Below, in pieces: positions 15,774-21,104 of a stretch of DNA of 39,008 bases. Both the position numbers and the translations under genes were made by a program. The stretch comes from an uncultured Clostridia bacterium (GTDB lineage Bacteria > Bacillota > Clostridia > Oscillospirales > Oscillospiraceae), in NCBI GenBank assembly GCA_937894515.1, contig CALCRH010000132.1, forward strand, positions 1 through 39,008, read 5' to 3'. How positions within the stretch are numbered: position 1 is the first letter of the stretch; each line of letters opens with the position of its first letter. The notes under the pieces are model-generated. The model was not told the origin of the DNA and ran no database searches. It worked only from the letters and a program-made list of their open reading frames with translations.

Positions 15774-17418
15774 CCATGGAGATGATGTAGTAGTACACAG
15801 GCTGACCGCCGGGGACAACGGCCACTTCCGCAGAGGTAGCAGCGAATATCTTTTCCGCTTCTGCGGCAGCACTTTCGTCCACGCCATCGCCGGTATAGAG
15901 ATTGATATACTCACAGCCCTTTTCGCCGGCATACTGCGCCAGCTTTTGCAGCAGGGCGTTGATATCCCGATCGGTGCCGAACAGTTTGCCGTCCAGCAAA
16001 GCCAGATAATCCCCTTCTTTGATAGAGAAGCCGTCAAATTCGCTGTCCCGGGCAGCGTATGTAATCTGGGCAGTGGTCACCGTCTCGGCGGCGGCTGTCA
16101 TAGCCGCACAGATCGCGGCGGGATCCTCCTCCTGGGGATCCACCGTCATCATGGCGGTAATACCCTGGGGAACTGTGGCGGTGGGTATCACCACCACCTG
16201 CTTTTCCGTCAGCCCCACGCACTGCTGGGCTGCCATGATGATATTTTTGTTGTTGGGCAGGACGAACACCACCTCGCTGGGTGTACGGTTCACCTCGGCC
16301 AGAATCGACTCGGTGCTGGGGTTCATGGTCTGGCCGCCGGAAACAACGGTATCCACGCCAAGCGCCCGGAAAGTCTCTGCAAGACCTTCACCGGCGCATA
16401 CCGCCAGAAAGCCGTATTTCTTCTCCGCCGGGGTGATGGCAGGCGCCATCTCCTCTTCCTCGTCCAAATCATCGGCGCTGATGGATTTTTTGCCCTGCGC
16501 CACGTCCTGCGCCTGGATCCGCATATTCTCCATCTTGGCCACTTCCAGCGTGCCGTATTTCTGGGCTTCGGCAATGGCATTGCCGGGGATATCCGTATGG
16601 ACGTGTACCTTAAAGGTCTCGTCATCCTCGCCGATCACCAGACTGTCCCCGATGGAGTTAAGATACTTCCGCAGTTTTTTCAGGTCGGTGTTCCCATTCT
16701 TGCGGACGATAAACACCGTATCGAAAGTAAAGGTGATATCCTCCTCCGACAGCGCCTCAAAATTGGCCTTTTCATAGGTATTACCGGTGTTTTCGGGGAT
16801 CTCTTCGCCGCGCAGAGCGCGAAGCATACCCGCTAACATCGCCATATAACCCTTACCGCCGGCGTCTACTACGCCGGCCTTTTTCAGCACCGGATTCATC
16901 TCGATGGTCGCGGCCAGAGTCGCCTCGCCGGCTTTGATGGCCTCTTCCAGCACATACTCCACCGCATTGCGTTCCCCGGCAGCTTCCACCGCACGCTGGG
17001 CCGCCAGACGGGATACCGTCAGCACCGTGCCCTCCGCCGGCTTCATCACGGCATTGTAGGCGGTGGTCACGCCCTCGGTCATCGCGGCAGCCAGCCGGAC
17101 ACCGTCAACCTCCCGCAAATTGTGGAACGACTTGGACATTCCGCGGAACAGGAGGGACAAAATCACGCCGGAGTTTCCGCGGGCACCCCGCAGCAGGCCG
17201 GAGGCCGTGATCTTCGCCGCCTCGTCTATGTTCCGGGGATCGCACTTTTTCAGCTCACACACCGCGGTTTGAATGGTCAGGCTCATGTTGGTTCCGGTAT
17301 CGCCGTCAGGCACCGGGAACACGTTGAGGTCGTTGATCAGTTGTTTCTGTTCATTCACACAGGCAGCGCCAAACAGGACCATCTGCTTGAACATACTGCC
17401 GTTCATTCTCTCTATCAT
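15769..17418 (-). CDS. fakA: DAK2-domain fatty acid kinase FakA (YloV family)
   Basis: This 549-aa cytosolic kinase subunit phosphorylates fatty acids presented by a FakB (DegV) carrier, feeding exogenous fatty acids into phospholipids. The N-terminal DhaL/DAK2 nucleotide domain has NVFPVPDGDTGTNM (metal-binding aspartates), GLLRGARGNSGVILS and MKPAEGTVLTV. A middle domain and a C-terminal DegV-like/YloV domain follow (TVVSGGQTMNPSTESIL, VVFVLPNNKNIIMAAQQ). An acidic linker DDLDEEEEM around residue 310 separates them. The usual length is about 550 aa. It lies 15 bp downstream of the Asp23-like gene, an arrangement conserved in Firmicutes (yloU-yloV). No fakB is in the window. Confidence 0.94.
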   Translation of the reverse strand: MIERMNGSMFKQMVLFGAACVNEQKQLINDLNVFPVPDGDTGTNMSLTIQTAVCELKKCDPRNIDEAAKITASGLLRGARGNSGVILSLLFRGMSKSFHNLREVDGVRLAAAMTEGVTTAYNAVMKPAEGTVLTVSRLAAQRAVEAAGERNAVEYVLEEAIKAGEATLAATIEMNPVLKKAGVVDAGGKGYMAMLAGMLRALRGEEIPENTGNTYEKANFEALSEEDITFTFDTVFIVRKNGNTDLKKLRKYLNSIGDSLVIGEDDETFKVHVHTDIPGNAIAEAQKYGTLEVAKMENMRIQAQDVAQGKKSISADDLDEEEEMAPAITPAEKKYGFLAVCAGEGLAETFRALGVDTVVSGGQTMNPSTESILAEVNRTPSEVVFVLPNNKNIIMAAQQCVGLTEKQVVVIPTATVPQGITAMMTVDPQEEDPAAICAAMTAAAETVTTAQITYAARDSEFDGFSIKEGDYLALLDGKLFGTDRDINALLQKLAQYAGEKGCEYINLYTGDGVDESAAAEAEKIFAATSAEVAVVPGGQPVYYYIISME

Positions 17419-17433
17419 ACGTCTGCGTCCCCC

Positions 17434-17787
17434 TTATCCTATGTTTACAGAGTCCACGCACACATTGACGTCACGCACCTCTACGCCGGTCTTCTGGGAG
17501 ACCACATACTTGACTTCTTTCATGATGGAGCGGCAGACCGTAGCAATGTTCACGCCGTTTTCCACAATAATGTGCAGTTCAATGGAGACGGTATTGTCGT
17601 CATTATAAAATATTTTGACGCCCTTGCTCATGGTTTGCGGCTGGAGAAGATGCACCAGGCCGTCAGACACAGAGCGATAGGCCATACCCTTTACGCCGAA
17701 GCAGTTGGTGGCTGCTGCGCCGGTGATGGTGGTAAAGACCGCGTTGGAAATGGTGATCTCACCGCGGTCGGTGGATAACTTTATCAT
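17434..17787 (-). CDS. Asp23/Gls24-family envelope-stress protein (YloU-like)
   Basis: This 117-aa protein has the Asp23/Gls24 fold, with GEITISNAVFTTITGAAATNCFGVKGM at the start and a C-terminal VRDVNVCVDSVNIG. It is likely cytosolic and membrane-proximal; the YloU subfamily has no known catalytic role but nearly always precedes fakA, as here. I chose the ATG at 17785-17787 with AAAGGAAG upstream, because it gives the standard N-terminus (MIKLSTDRGEI). Its own promoter lies about 50 bp upstream, and a second promoter behind the fhs relic may also read into it. Confidence 0.9.
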   Translation of the reverse strand: MIKLSTDRGEITISNAVFTTITGAAATNCFGVKGMAYRSVSDGLVHLLQPQTMSKGVKIFYNDDNTVSIELHIIVENGVNIATVCRSIMKEVKYVVSQKTGVEVRDVNVCVDSVNIG

Positions 17788-17834
17788 GGTGAACTTCCTT
17801 TCCTGGGAGTTTACAATTTGCACAAAGTTAATTT

Positions 17835-17863
17835 ATTATACACGTTTTTCCTGAAAAGCACAA
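17835..17863 (-). promoter_or_regulatory. Promoter of the asp23-like/fakA operon
   Basis: The minus-strand -35 TTGTGC (17858-17863) and -10 TATAAT (17835-17840) have a 17-bp spacer. They lie just beyond the fhs relic. Confidence 0.7.
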
Positions 17864-18036
17864 GAGGGAAACTTAAGTTCTCTCTGCTGCTTCGATCAAA
17901 TGCTTGCACAGCCGCACCGCCGCGATATTTCAGCGCCGGAAGTGGTGGTTTTTCCTTCGCCGGCAGCATCTGCAATCGCCGTAATGGGCTTCATCCGGCA
18001 TTCCTGTGCGATTTCAATATCGGTTAAAAACGCCAT
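17850..18036 (-). pseudogene. fhs: Decayed formate-tetrahydrofolate ligase remnant
   Basis: A 46-codon frame (17896-18036) starts MAFLTDIEIAQECRMKPIT, the conserved N-terminus of formate-tetrahydrofolate ligase. It then jumps to GEGKTTTS, the family's P-loop (normally about 40 residues later). After a frame shift, the sequence reads ALKYRGGA, matching the RALK.HGG motif found about 250 residues further on. The rest is missing. So at least two internal deletions have removed about 90% of a roughly 555-aa enzyme of one-carbon metabolism. A GGGGGG-type ribosome site and a consensus promoter are intact. A functional copy would have to be elsewhere in the genome. Confidence 0.8.
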
Positions 18037-18066
18037 CCGTCTAACCCCCCAGTTTATGATTTGCTT

Positions 18067-18095
18067 ATTATAGTATAAAATTCCCGATCCGTCAA
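18067..18095 (-). promoter_or_regulatory. Intact promoter of the fhs remnant
   Basis: The minus-strand -35 TTGACG (18090-18095) and -10 TATAAT (18067-18072) have a 17-bp spacer. It may now serve the asp23-like/fakA operon as a distal promoter. Confidence 0.75.
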
Positions 18096-18151
18096 ACGAT
18101 AATGTATCCATCGTCTTTCCGGAAAAACTTGAAAAAAATCGAAAAATCCTC

Positions 18152-18180
18152 TTGACAAACCTGTATGCCTTGCGTATAAT
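18152..18180 (+). promoter_or_regulatory. Promoter of tRNA-Leu(CAG)
   Basis: The consensus TTGACA (18152-18157) and TATAAT (18175-18180) lie 17 bp apart, 13 bp before the tRNA. Confidence 0.9.
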
Positions 18181-18193
18181 AACGACTGTTCAC

Positions 18194-18281
18194 GCGCGAG
18201 TGGTGGAATTGGCAGACTCGCTAGATTCAGGTTCTAGTGTGCATTACGCACGTGCGGGTTCAAGTCCCGCCTCGCGCACCA
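18194..18281 (+). tRNA. tRNA-Leu (anticodon CAG)
   Basis: This is an 88-nt class II tRNA with encoded CCA. The acceptor GCGCGAG (18194-18200) pairs with CTCGCGC (18271-18277). The anticodon stem CTAGA/TCTAG encloses loop TTCAGGT, giving CAG, which reads CUG codons. A long variable arm (GTGCATTACGCAC) and T-loop GTTCAAGTC follow. Its last 24 nt are repeated exactly at 19685-19708, marking the start of the second cassette. Confidence 0.97.
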
Positions 18282-18318
18282 AAAAAGGAAGTACCCCATT
18301 GGGGTGCTTCCTTTTTTA
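18281..18318 (+). terminator. Terminator of tRNA-Leu(CAG)
   Basis: AAAAAAGGAAGTACCCC pairs with GGGGTGCTTCCTTTTTT, ending in a T-run. Confidence 0.9.
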
Positions 18319-18325
18319 TGTAGTT

Positions 18326-18426
18326 GGCGGGACTTGAAGTCAGCCTCCAAAAACACAAGCCAGCGGCGCAGCGTTTTTGGGAGCAACCATTGATAATGGT
18401 TGCGTTCGGCTGTGGAAAGTCCCGCC
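18326..18426. ncRNA. Structured tRNA-Leu-associated element, copy 1
   Basis: A 101-nt segment can fold into a branched structure. The closing stem is GGCGGGACTT (18326-18335) with AAGTCCCGCC (18417-18426). Inside is a second helix, CAGCC with GGCTG. Two hairpins follow: CCAAAAAC/GTTTTTGG with a large loop, and GCAACCATT/AATGGTTGC around GAT. The 5' arm GGCGGGACTTGAA is also the exact complement of the tRNA-Leu T-arm TTCAAGTCCCGCC. Whether it is transcribed, and from which strand, is unknown. It could be an RNA, a recombination site or a MITE-like sequence. Confidence 0.55.
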
Positions 18427-18442
18427 TCGCCCGCCAATCGCA

Positions 18443-18471
18443 AACAGAGGAGGGATAACCCCTCCTCTGTT
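18443..18471 (-). terminator. Terminator-like hairpin after the first cassette gene
   Basis: AACAGAGGAGGG (18443-18454) pairs with CCCTCCTCTGTT (18460-18471). The T-tract on the minus strand is short (TTTG), so some read-through towards the tRNA antisense strand is possible. Confidence 0.6.
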
Positions 18472-18521
18472 GTATTTCGTTCACGCTTTAGCTGAGATAC
18501 CATACTGCGTGGCTGACGACC

Positions 18522-19376
18522 TTACAGCAGAGCGCCCCAAGTCTGTGCGCCCACAACGCCGTCAGCAGTCAGACCCTTGGCAGTTTGGAAAGCGATAACA
18601 GCGTTCAGCGTATTCTGCCCAAAGATGCCGTCCACTTCGCCGCAGTCATAGCCCTGTGCGTTCAGCTCGGTCTGCAAAGTCGTTACTGCGTCACCGCTGT
18701 CACCGAAAGCCACCATGGGCATTTCTACGGCCTTGATTGCCGTTTCTGCATCGCAGGCAGCCTTGATTGCGTGTATCTTATCCACGACCACCTTCGTGCC
18801 CACCACAGCCGTCACCACGCCCACGGCAACCATGCCTACCTTGGCAAGCGTTTCACAATCCAAATTGCAAACATCATCGTCATCGCCGCTTATATCTTGT
18901 AATATGAATATATTTATGGATTCTCTACGGTCATCAATATAATAACCTTCTTCTTGACCCGTTGCTAAAAGCTCATTATTACCCTCGTTAAAAATTGTAT
19001 CATTTACAGTTACAGTAAATCCATCACTTATAAAAGTATCACCAGCATTAACAGGAATAAAAATCAACGTCCATTGTGCTTTATTAACTTTTGTAAAATC
19101 TACTTGATTTTTTTCGATGGGACCGTCTTTAACACTACCCCACTTGCCAGAATTAGTGGAATAGTAAAACACCGGTCCATCATCATCATATAACGCTAAT
19201 TGAAATCCCGCACTAACTTTATCATTGCCGCTGTTAAGTTCTAAATTTTCTGGGTTTTTATAATCTAACCCGTTATGTGTTACCGCTAAATTAGATATGG
19301 TATCAGCAAATGCGGTCACGGTGCAAAGGCTCAAACACAGAGCTAATGCCAAAAATAATGCCACTAATTTTTTCAT
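18522..19376 (-). CDS. Secreted cassette protein with unknown passenger and peptidoglycan-binding domain
   Basis: This 284-aa exported protein has a signal peptide (MKKLVALFLALALCLSLCTV..AFA, residues 1-24). An unrecognised passenger (25 to about 162) follows, rich in alternating hydrophobic residues and aromatics (FQLALYDDDGPVFYYST, WTLIFIPVNAGDTFI), which suggests beta structure. Residues 176-200 form a hydrophobic glycine/valine helix. The C-terminal PG_binding_1 domain (about 224-284) shows FGDSGDAVTTLQTELNAQGY, VDGIFGQNTLNAV and GVVGAQTW. The frame is shared almost word for word with the ubiquitin protein at 19949-20596. Passenger DNA is AT-rich (about 34% GC in three sampled lines) against about 60% in the C-terminal part. 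The start at 19374-19376 follows AGAGGA. It is probably held at the cell wall; its role is unknown. Confidence 0.88.
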   Translation of the reverse strand: MKKLVALFLALALCLSLCTVTAFADTISNLAVTHNGLDYKNPENLELNSGNDKVSAGFQLALYDDDGPVFYYSTNSGKWGSVKDGPIEKNQVDFTKVNKAQWTLIFIPVNAGDTFISDGFTVTVNDTIFNEGNNELLATGQEEGYYIDDRRESINIFILQDISGDDDDVCNLDCETLAKVGMVAVGVVTAVVGTKVVVDKIHAIKAACDAETAIKAVEMPMVAFGDSGDAVTTLQTELNAQGYDCGEVDGIFGQNTLNAVIAFQTAKGLTADGVVGAQTWGALL

Positions 19377-19420
19377 ATTCTGTTCCTCTCTTTCTTTTTT
19401 CTCAGTAGCCACCTCTCATT

Positions 19421-19441
19421 CTTTCCCAAGAATGGGGAAAG
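19421..19441 (-). promoter_or_regulatory. Leader hairpin of the first cassette gene
   Basis: CTTTCCC and GGGAAAG form a small stem in the 5' leader, conserved at 20640-20660 in front of the ubiquitin gene. Confidence 0.5.
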
Positions 19442-19444
19442 AAC

Positions 19445-19501
19445 AAAAGTAGGTACCTACTTTTACGAGTTCAGCTTAGCACAGATTGACAGATTATGCA
19501 A
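19445..19501 (-). promoter_or_regulatory. Promoter and palindromic operator of the first cassette gene
   Basis: The minus-strand -35 TTGCAT (19496-19501) and -10 TAAGCT (19473-19478) are 17 bp apart. Eight bases after the -10 lies the perfect 20-bp palindrome AAAAGTAGGTACCTACTTTT (19445-19464). Promoter, palindrome and following leader hairpin are conserved at the second cassette, so the palindrome is a likely operator. Confidence 0.65.
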
Positions 19502-19684
19502 GCGGAAAGACGACACCCACCTTGTATTTTAAGAAAACTATACCCCTTTCCCCTTAGATTTTCACCCCATTGATACGTCACCGAGAAGGGGTCCGAGAAT
19601 GCGAAGCGTGATATACGCCCCTCAAAAAACTGTCTATAAACCCCTAAAAGGACTTTTTTGAACACGCATTTTGGAACGTAATTC
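19502..19684. other. Upstream segment of the first cassette, no gene seen
   Basis: These 183 bp separate the first cassette promoter from the tRNA fragment of the second. A 64-codon minus-strand frame (19471-19665) crosses the promoter and is not believable. I see no transposase or integrase remnant. Confidence 0.5.
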
Positions 19685-19752
19685 GTTCAAGTCCCGCCTC
19701 GCGCACCAAAAAAGGAAGTACCCCATCGGGGTGCTTCCTTTTTTATGTAGTT

Positions 19753-19853
19753 GGCGGGACTTGAAGTCAGCCTCCAAAAACACAAGCCAGCGGCGCAGCG
19801 TTTTTGGGAGCAACCATTGATAATGGTTGCGTTCGGCTGTGGAAAGTCCCGCC
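19753..19853. ncRNA. Structured tRNA-Leu-associated element, copy 2
   Basis: This copy is identical to 18326-18426, with the same closing stem (GGCGGGACTT/AAGTCCCGCC) and two internal hairpins. It lies downstream of the ubiquitin cassette gene. Confidence 0.55.
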
Positions 19854-19869
19854 TCGCCCGCCAATCGCA

Positions 19870-19898
19870 AACAGAGGAGGGATAACCCCTCCTCTGTT
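19870..19898 (-). terminator. Terminator-like hairpin after the ubiquitin cassette gene
   Basis: This is the second copy of the AACAGAGGAGGG/CCCTCCTCTGTT hairpin, 51 bp beyond the stop codon. Confidence 0.6.
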
Positions 19899-19948
19899 AT
19901 TTTTCGTTAACGGTTTATCTGAGATACCATACTGCGTGACTGACAGCC

Positions 19949-20596
19949 TTACAGCAGAGCCTCCCAAGTCTGTGCGCCCACAACACCGTCCGCAGTCAGA
20001 CCCTTGGCGGTCTGGAACGCCATGACAGCATTCAGCGTGTTCTGCCCAAAGATGCCGTCCACTTCGCCGCAGGCATAACCCTGAGCGTTCAGCTCGGTCT
20101 GCAGGGTCGTTACTGCGTCACCGCTGTCACCGAAAGCCACCATGGGCATCTCTGCGAGCTTGGCTTCCTCTGCCGCTGCATCCTTGGCAGCCTTGATTGC
20201 GTGTATCTTATCCACGACCACCTTTGTGACCACCACAGTAGTCACCACGCCGGCGGCAACTAAGCCTGCCTTGGCAAGAGTTTCATAATCCCAATCGTGG
20301 CCATCATCGGGGAGAACAAGGTGGAGCGTACTTTCCTTTTGAATATTATAGTCTGCCAATGTACGGTTATCTTCCAGTTGTTTTTCTGCAAAAATCAGCC
20401 TTTGCTGATCTGGTGGTATTCCCTCTTTATCTTGGATTTTTGCCTTAATATTTTCTATCGTATCTGATGGTTCAACTTCAAGCGTGATTGTTTTGCCTGT
20501 AAGCGTCTTTACAAAAATGTGCATGGCAAACACCGTTTCTATACAAAGAGAAAATGTCATAACCAGTGCCAACACGAATGCTACTAATTTTTTCAT
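19949..20596 (-). CDS. Secreted ubiquitin fused to a peptidoglycan-binding domain
   Basis: This 215-aa protein has a signal peptide (residues 1-24, ending TVFA) followed at once by ubiquitin (25-99). Signal cleavage after VFA would make Met1 of ubiquitin the mature N-terminus. Against human ubiquitin I count five changes in the first 71 residues (Q2H, V26I, G47E, G53N, S57A). Lysines 6, 11, 27, 29, 33, 48 and 63 and the L8/I44/H68/V70 patch are kept. The RLRGG tail is replaced by PDDGHD, so conjugation by E1 should be impossible. A hydrophobic Val/Ala helix (about 107-128) and PG_binding_1 (about 152-215) complete the chain. Ubiquitin-coding DNA is about 36% GC, the C-terminal part about 60%. 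The start is the ATG at 20594-20596. It is probably displayed on the cell wall; eukaryotic origin by transfer is inferred. Confidence 0.95.
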   Translation of the reverse strand: MKKLVAFVLALVMTFSLCIETVFAMHIFVKTLTGKTITLEVEPSDTIENIKAKIQDKEGIPPDQQRLIFAEKQLEDNRTLADYNIQKESTLHLVLPDDGHDWDYETLAKAGLVAAGVVTTVVVTKVVVDKIHAIKAAKDAAAEEAKLAEMPMVAFGDSGDAVTTLQTELNAQGYACGEVDGIFGQNTLNAVMAFQTAKGLTADGVVGAQTWEALL

Positions 20597-20639
20597 ACTC
20601 TTGTCCTTCCTTTCTTTTTTTCGTTAGGCACCCCTCTTT

Positions 20640-20660
20640 CTTTCCCAAGTAAGGGGAAAG
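20640..20660 (-). promoter_or_regulatory. Leader hairpin of the ubiquitin cassette gene
   Basis: CTTTCCC (20640-20646) and GGGAAAG (20654-20660) form the same leader stem as in the first cassette. Confidence 0.5.
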
Positions 20661-20663
20661 AAC

Positions 20664-20720
20664 AAAATAGGTACCTGCTTTTGACACATTCAGCCTATCA
20701 CACTCTACCGATTTTGACAA
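20664..20720 (-). promoter_or_regulatory. Promoter and operator of the ubiquitin cassette gene
   Basis: The minus-strand -35 TTGTCA (20715-20720) and -10 TAGGCT (20692-20697) are 17 bp apart. Nine bases on lies AAAAGCAGGTACCTATTTT, a slightly broken version of the palindrome in the first cassette, with the same AGGTACCT core. Confidence 0.65.
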
Positions 20721-20809
20721 GAACAAATTGGAAACTTTTGATACAAGCGATAAGACTTTCTACGGCCGAACGCACGCTTCGGCTCTCGGGCGCAGCCCTG
20801 CGAGCCGAT

Positions 20810-20907
20810 GGGACTTTCTACTCATTGCGCAAACAATTATCAATTGTTTGCTGCTGATTTTGCCTGTTCGCTACGCTCACGCAAAATCAGAATTCGTTTC
20901 AAGTCCC
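20810..20907 (-). ncRNA. Structured tRNA-Leu-associated element, diverged copy 3
   Basis: Read on the minus strand, downstream of tRNA-Leu(GAG), this has the same plan as copies 1 and 2 with different sequence. The closing stem is GGGACTT (20901-20907 side) with AAGTCCC (20810-20816). One hairpin is TGATTTTGC/GCAAAATCA (20855-20889) and one is GCAAACAATT/AATTGTTTGC (20829-20851). Its 5' arm again mirrors the tRNA T-arm. A further GC-rich hairpin, GGCTC/GAGCC, lies beyond it at 20781-20806. Conservation of shape over sequence argues for function. Confidence 0.5.
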
Positions 20908-20916
20908 TTTTCGCAC

Positions 20917-20953
20917 CAAAAAAATACACCGCCTATTGGCGGTGTATTTTTTT
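20917..20953 (-). terminator. Terminator of tRNA-Leu(GAG)
   Basis: AAAAAAATACACCGCC pairs with GGCGGTGTATTTTTTT around a 4-nt loop. The symmetry extends outward over the tRNA CCA end (CGCACC with GGTGCG), so this is one long palindrome. Confidence 0.9.
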
Positions 20954-21039
20954 GGTGCGAGCGATGGGACTTGAACCCACACGTCCATACGAACACAGGC
21001 ACCTCAAGCCTGCCTGTCTGCCGATTCCAGCACGCTCGC
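20953..21039 (-). tRNA. tRNA-Leu (anticodon GAG)
   Basis: This is an 87-nt class II tRNA with encoded CCA on the minus strand. The acceptor GCGAGCG pairs with CGCTCGC. The anticodon stem CAGGC/GCCTG encloses loop TTGAGGT, giving GAG. It has a long variable arm and T-loop GTTCAAGTC. It points towards tRNA-Leu(CAG), so the two tRNA genes bracket the cassette island. Confidence 0.97.
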
Positions 21040-21061
21040 ATTCCTTATGGAATACTTGAAC

Positions 21062-21089
21062 ATTATACCAAACTGCTTTCGTTTGTCAA
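21062..21089 (-). promoter_or_regulatory. Promoter of tRNA-Leu(GAG)
   Basis: The minus-strand TTGACA (21084-21089) and TATAAT (21062-21067) have a 16-bp spacer. Confidence 0.88.
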
Positions 21090-21104
21090 GCCCGGATTTT
21101 GCTG

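Larger units (their letters stand above)
18258..18471. repeat. 214-bp direct repeat, copy 1 (tRNA-Leu 3' end plus structured element)
   Basis: The same 214 bp recur at 19685-19898 with a single mismatch (18300 T, 19727 C). The unit contains the 3' end of tRNA-Leu, the intrinsic terminator, the branched non-coding element and the terminator hairpin of the cassette gene. It is better conserved (about 99.5%) than the coding 3' ends next to it (about 90% by eye). Confidence 0.95.
19685..19898. repeat. 214-bp direct repeat, copy 2 (tRNA-Leu 3' fragment plus structured element)
   Basis: It starts with the last 24 nt of tRNA-Leu(CAG), without the rest of the tRNA, and continues through terminator, structured element and gene-terminator hairpin. 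It differs from 18258-18471 at one position. The truncated tRNA end resembles the attachment-site duplication seen when elements insert at tRNA 3' ends. Confidence 0.95.

Noticed and set aside
15676..16836. 386-codon plus-strand frame across the 208-bp repeat and fakA
   Set aside because: Its start lies in the repeat hairpins and the rest is antisense to fakA. The similar frame at 32810-33091 arises from the other copy of the same repeat.
18234..18503. Minus-strand frame over tRNA-Leu and its downstream element
   Set aside because: It is the translated reverse strand of a tRNA and its structured neighbour, a common annotation artefact. The same applies to 19634-19870 and 19767-19967.
19471..19665. 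64-codon minus-strand frame upstream of the first cassette gene
   Set aside because: It overlaps the -35/-10 region of that gene and has no recognisable domain.
18258..19898. Classical prophage or integrative element
   Set aside because: The tRNA 3'-end duplication fits an attachment site, but no integrase, excisionase, phage or conjugation gene lies between or near the repeats.
20312..20524. Ubiquitin segment as contamination from eukaryotic DNA
   Set aside because: It lies in frame between a bacterial signal peptide and a bacterial wall-binding domain whose sister gene shares both, so an assembly artefact is unlikely from the sequence alone.
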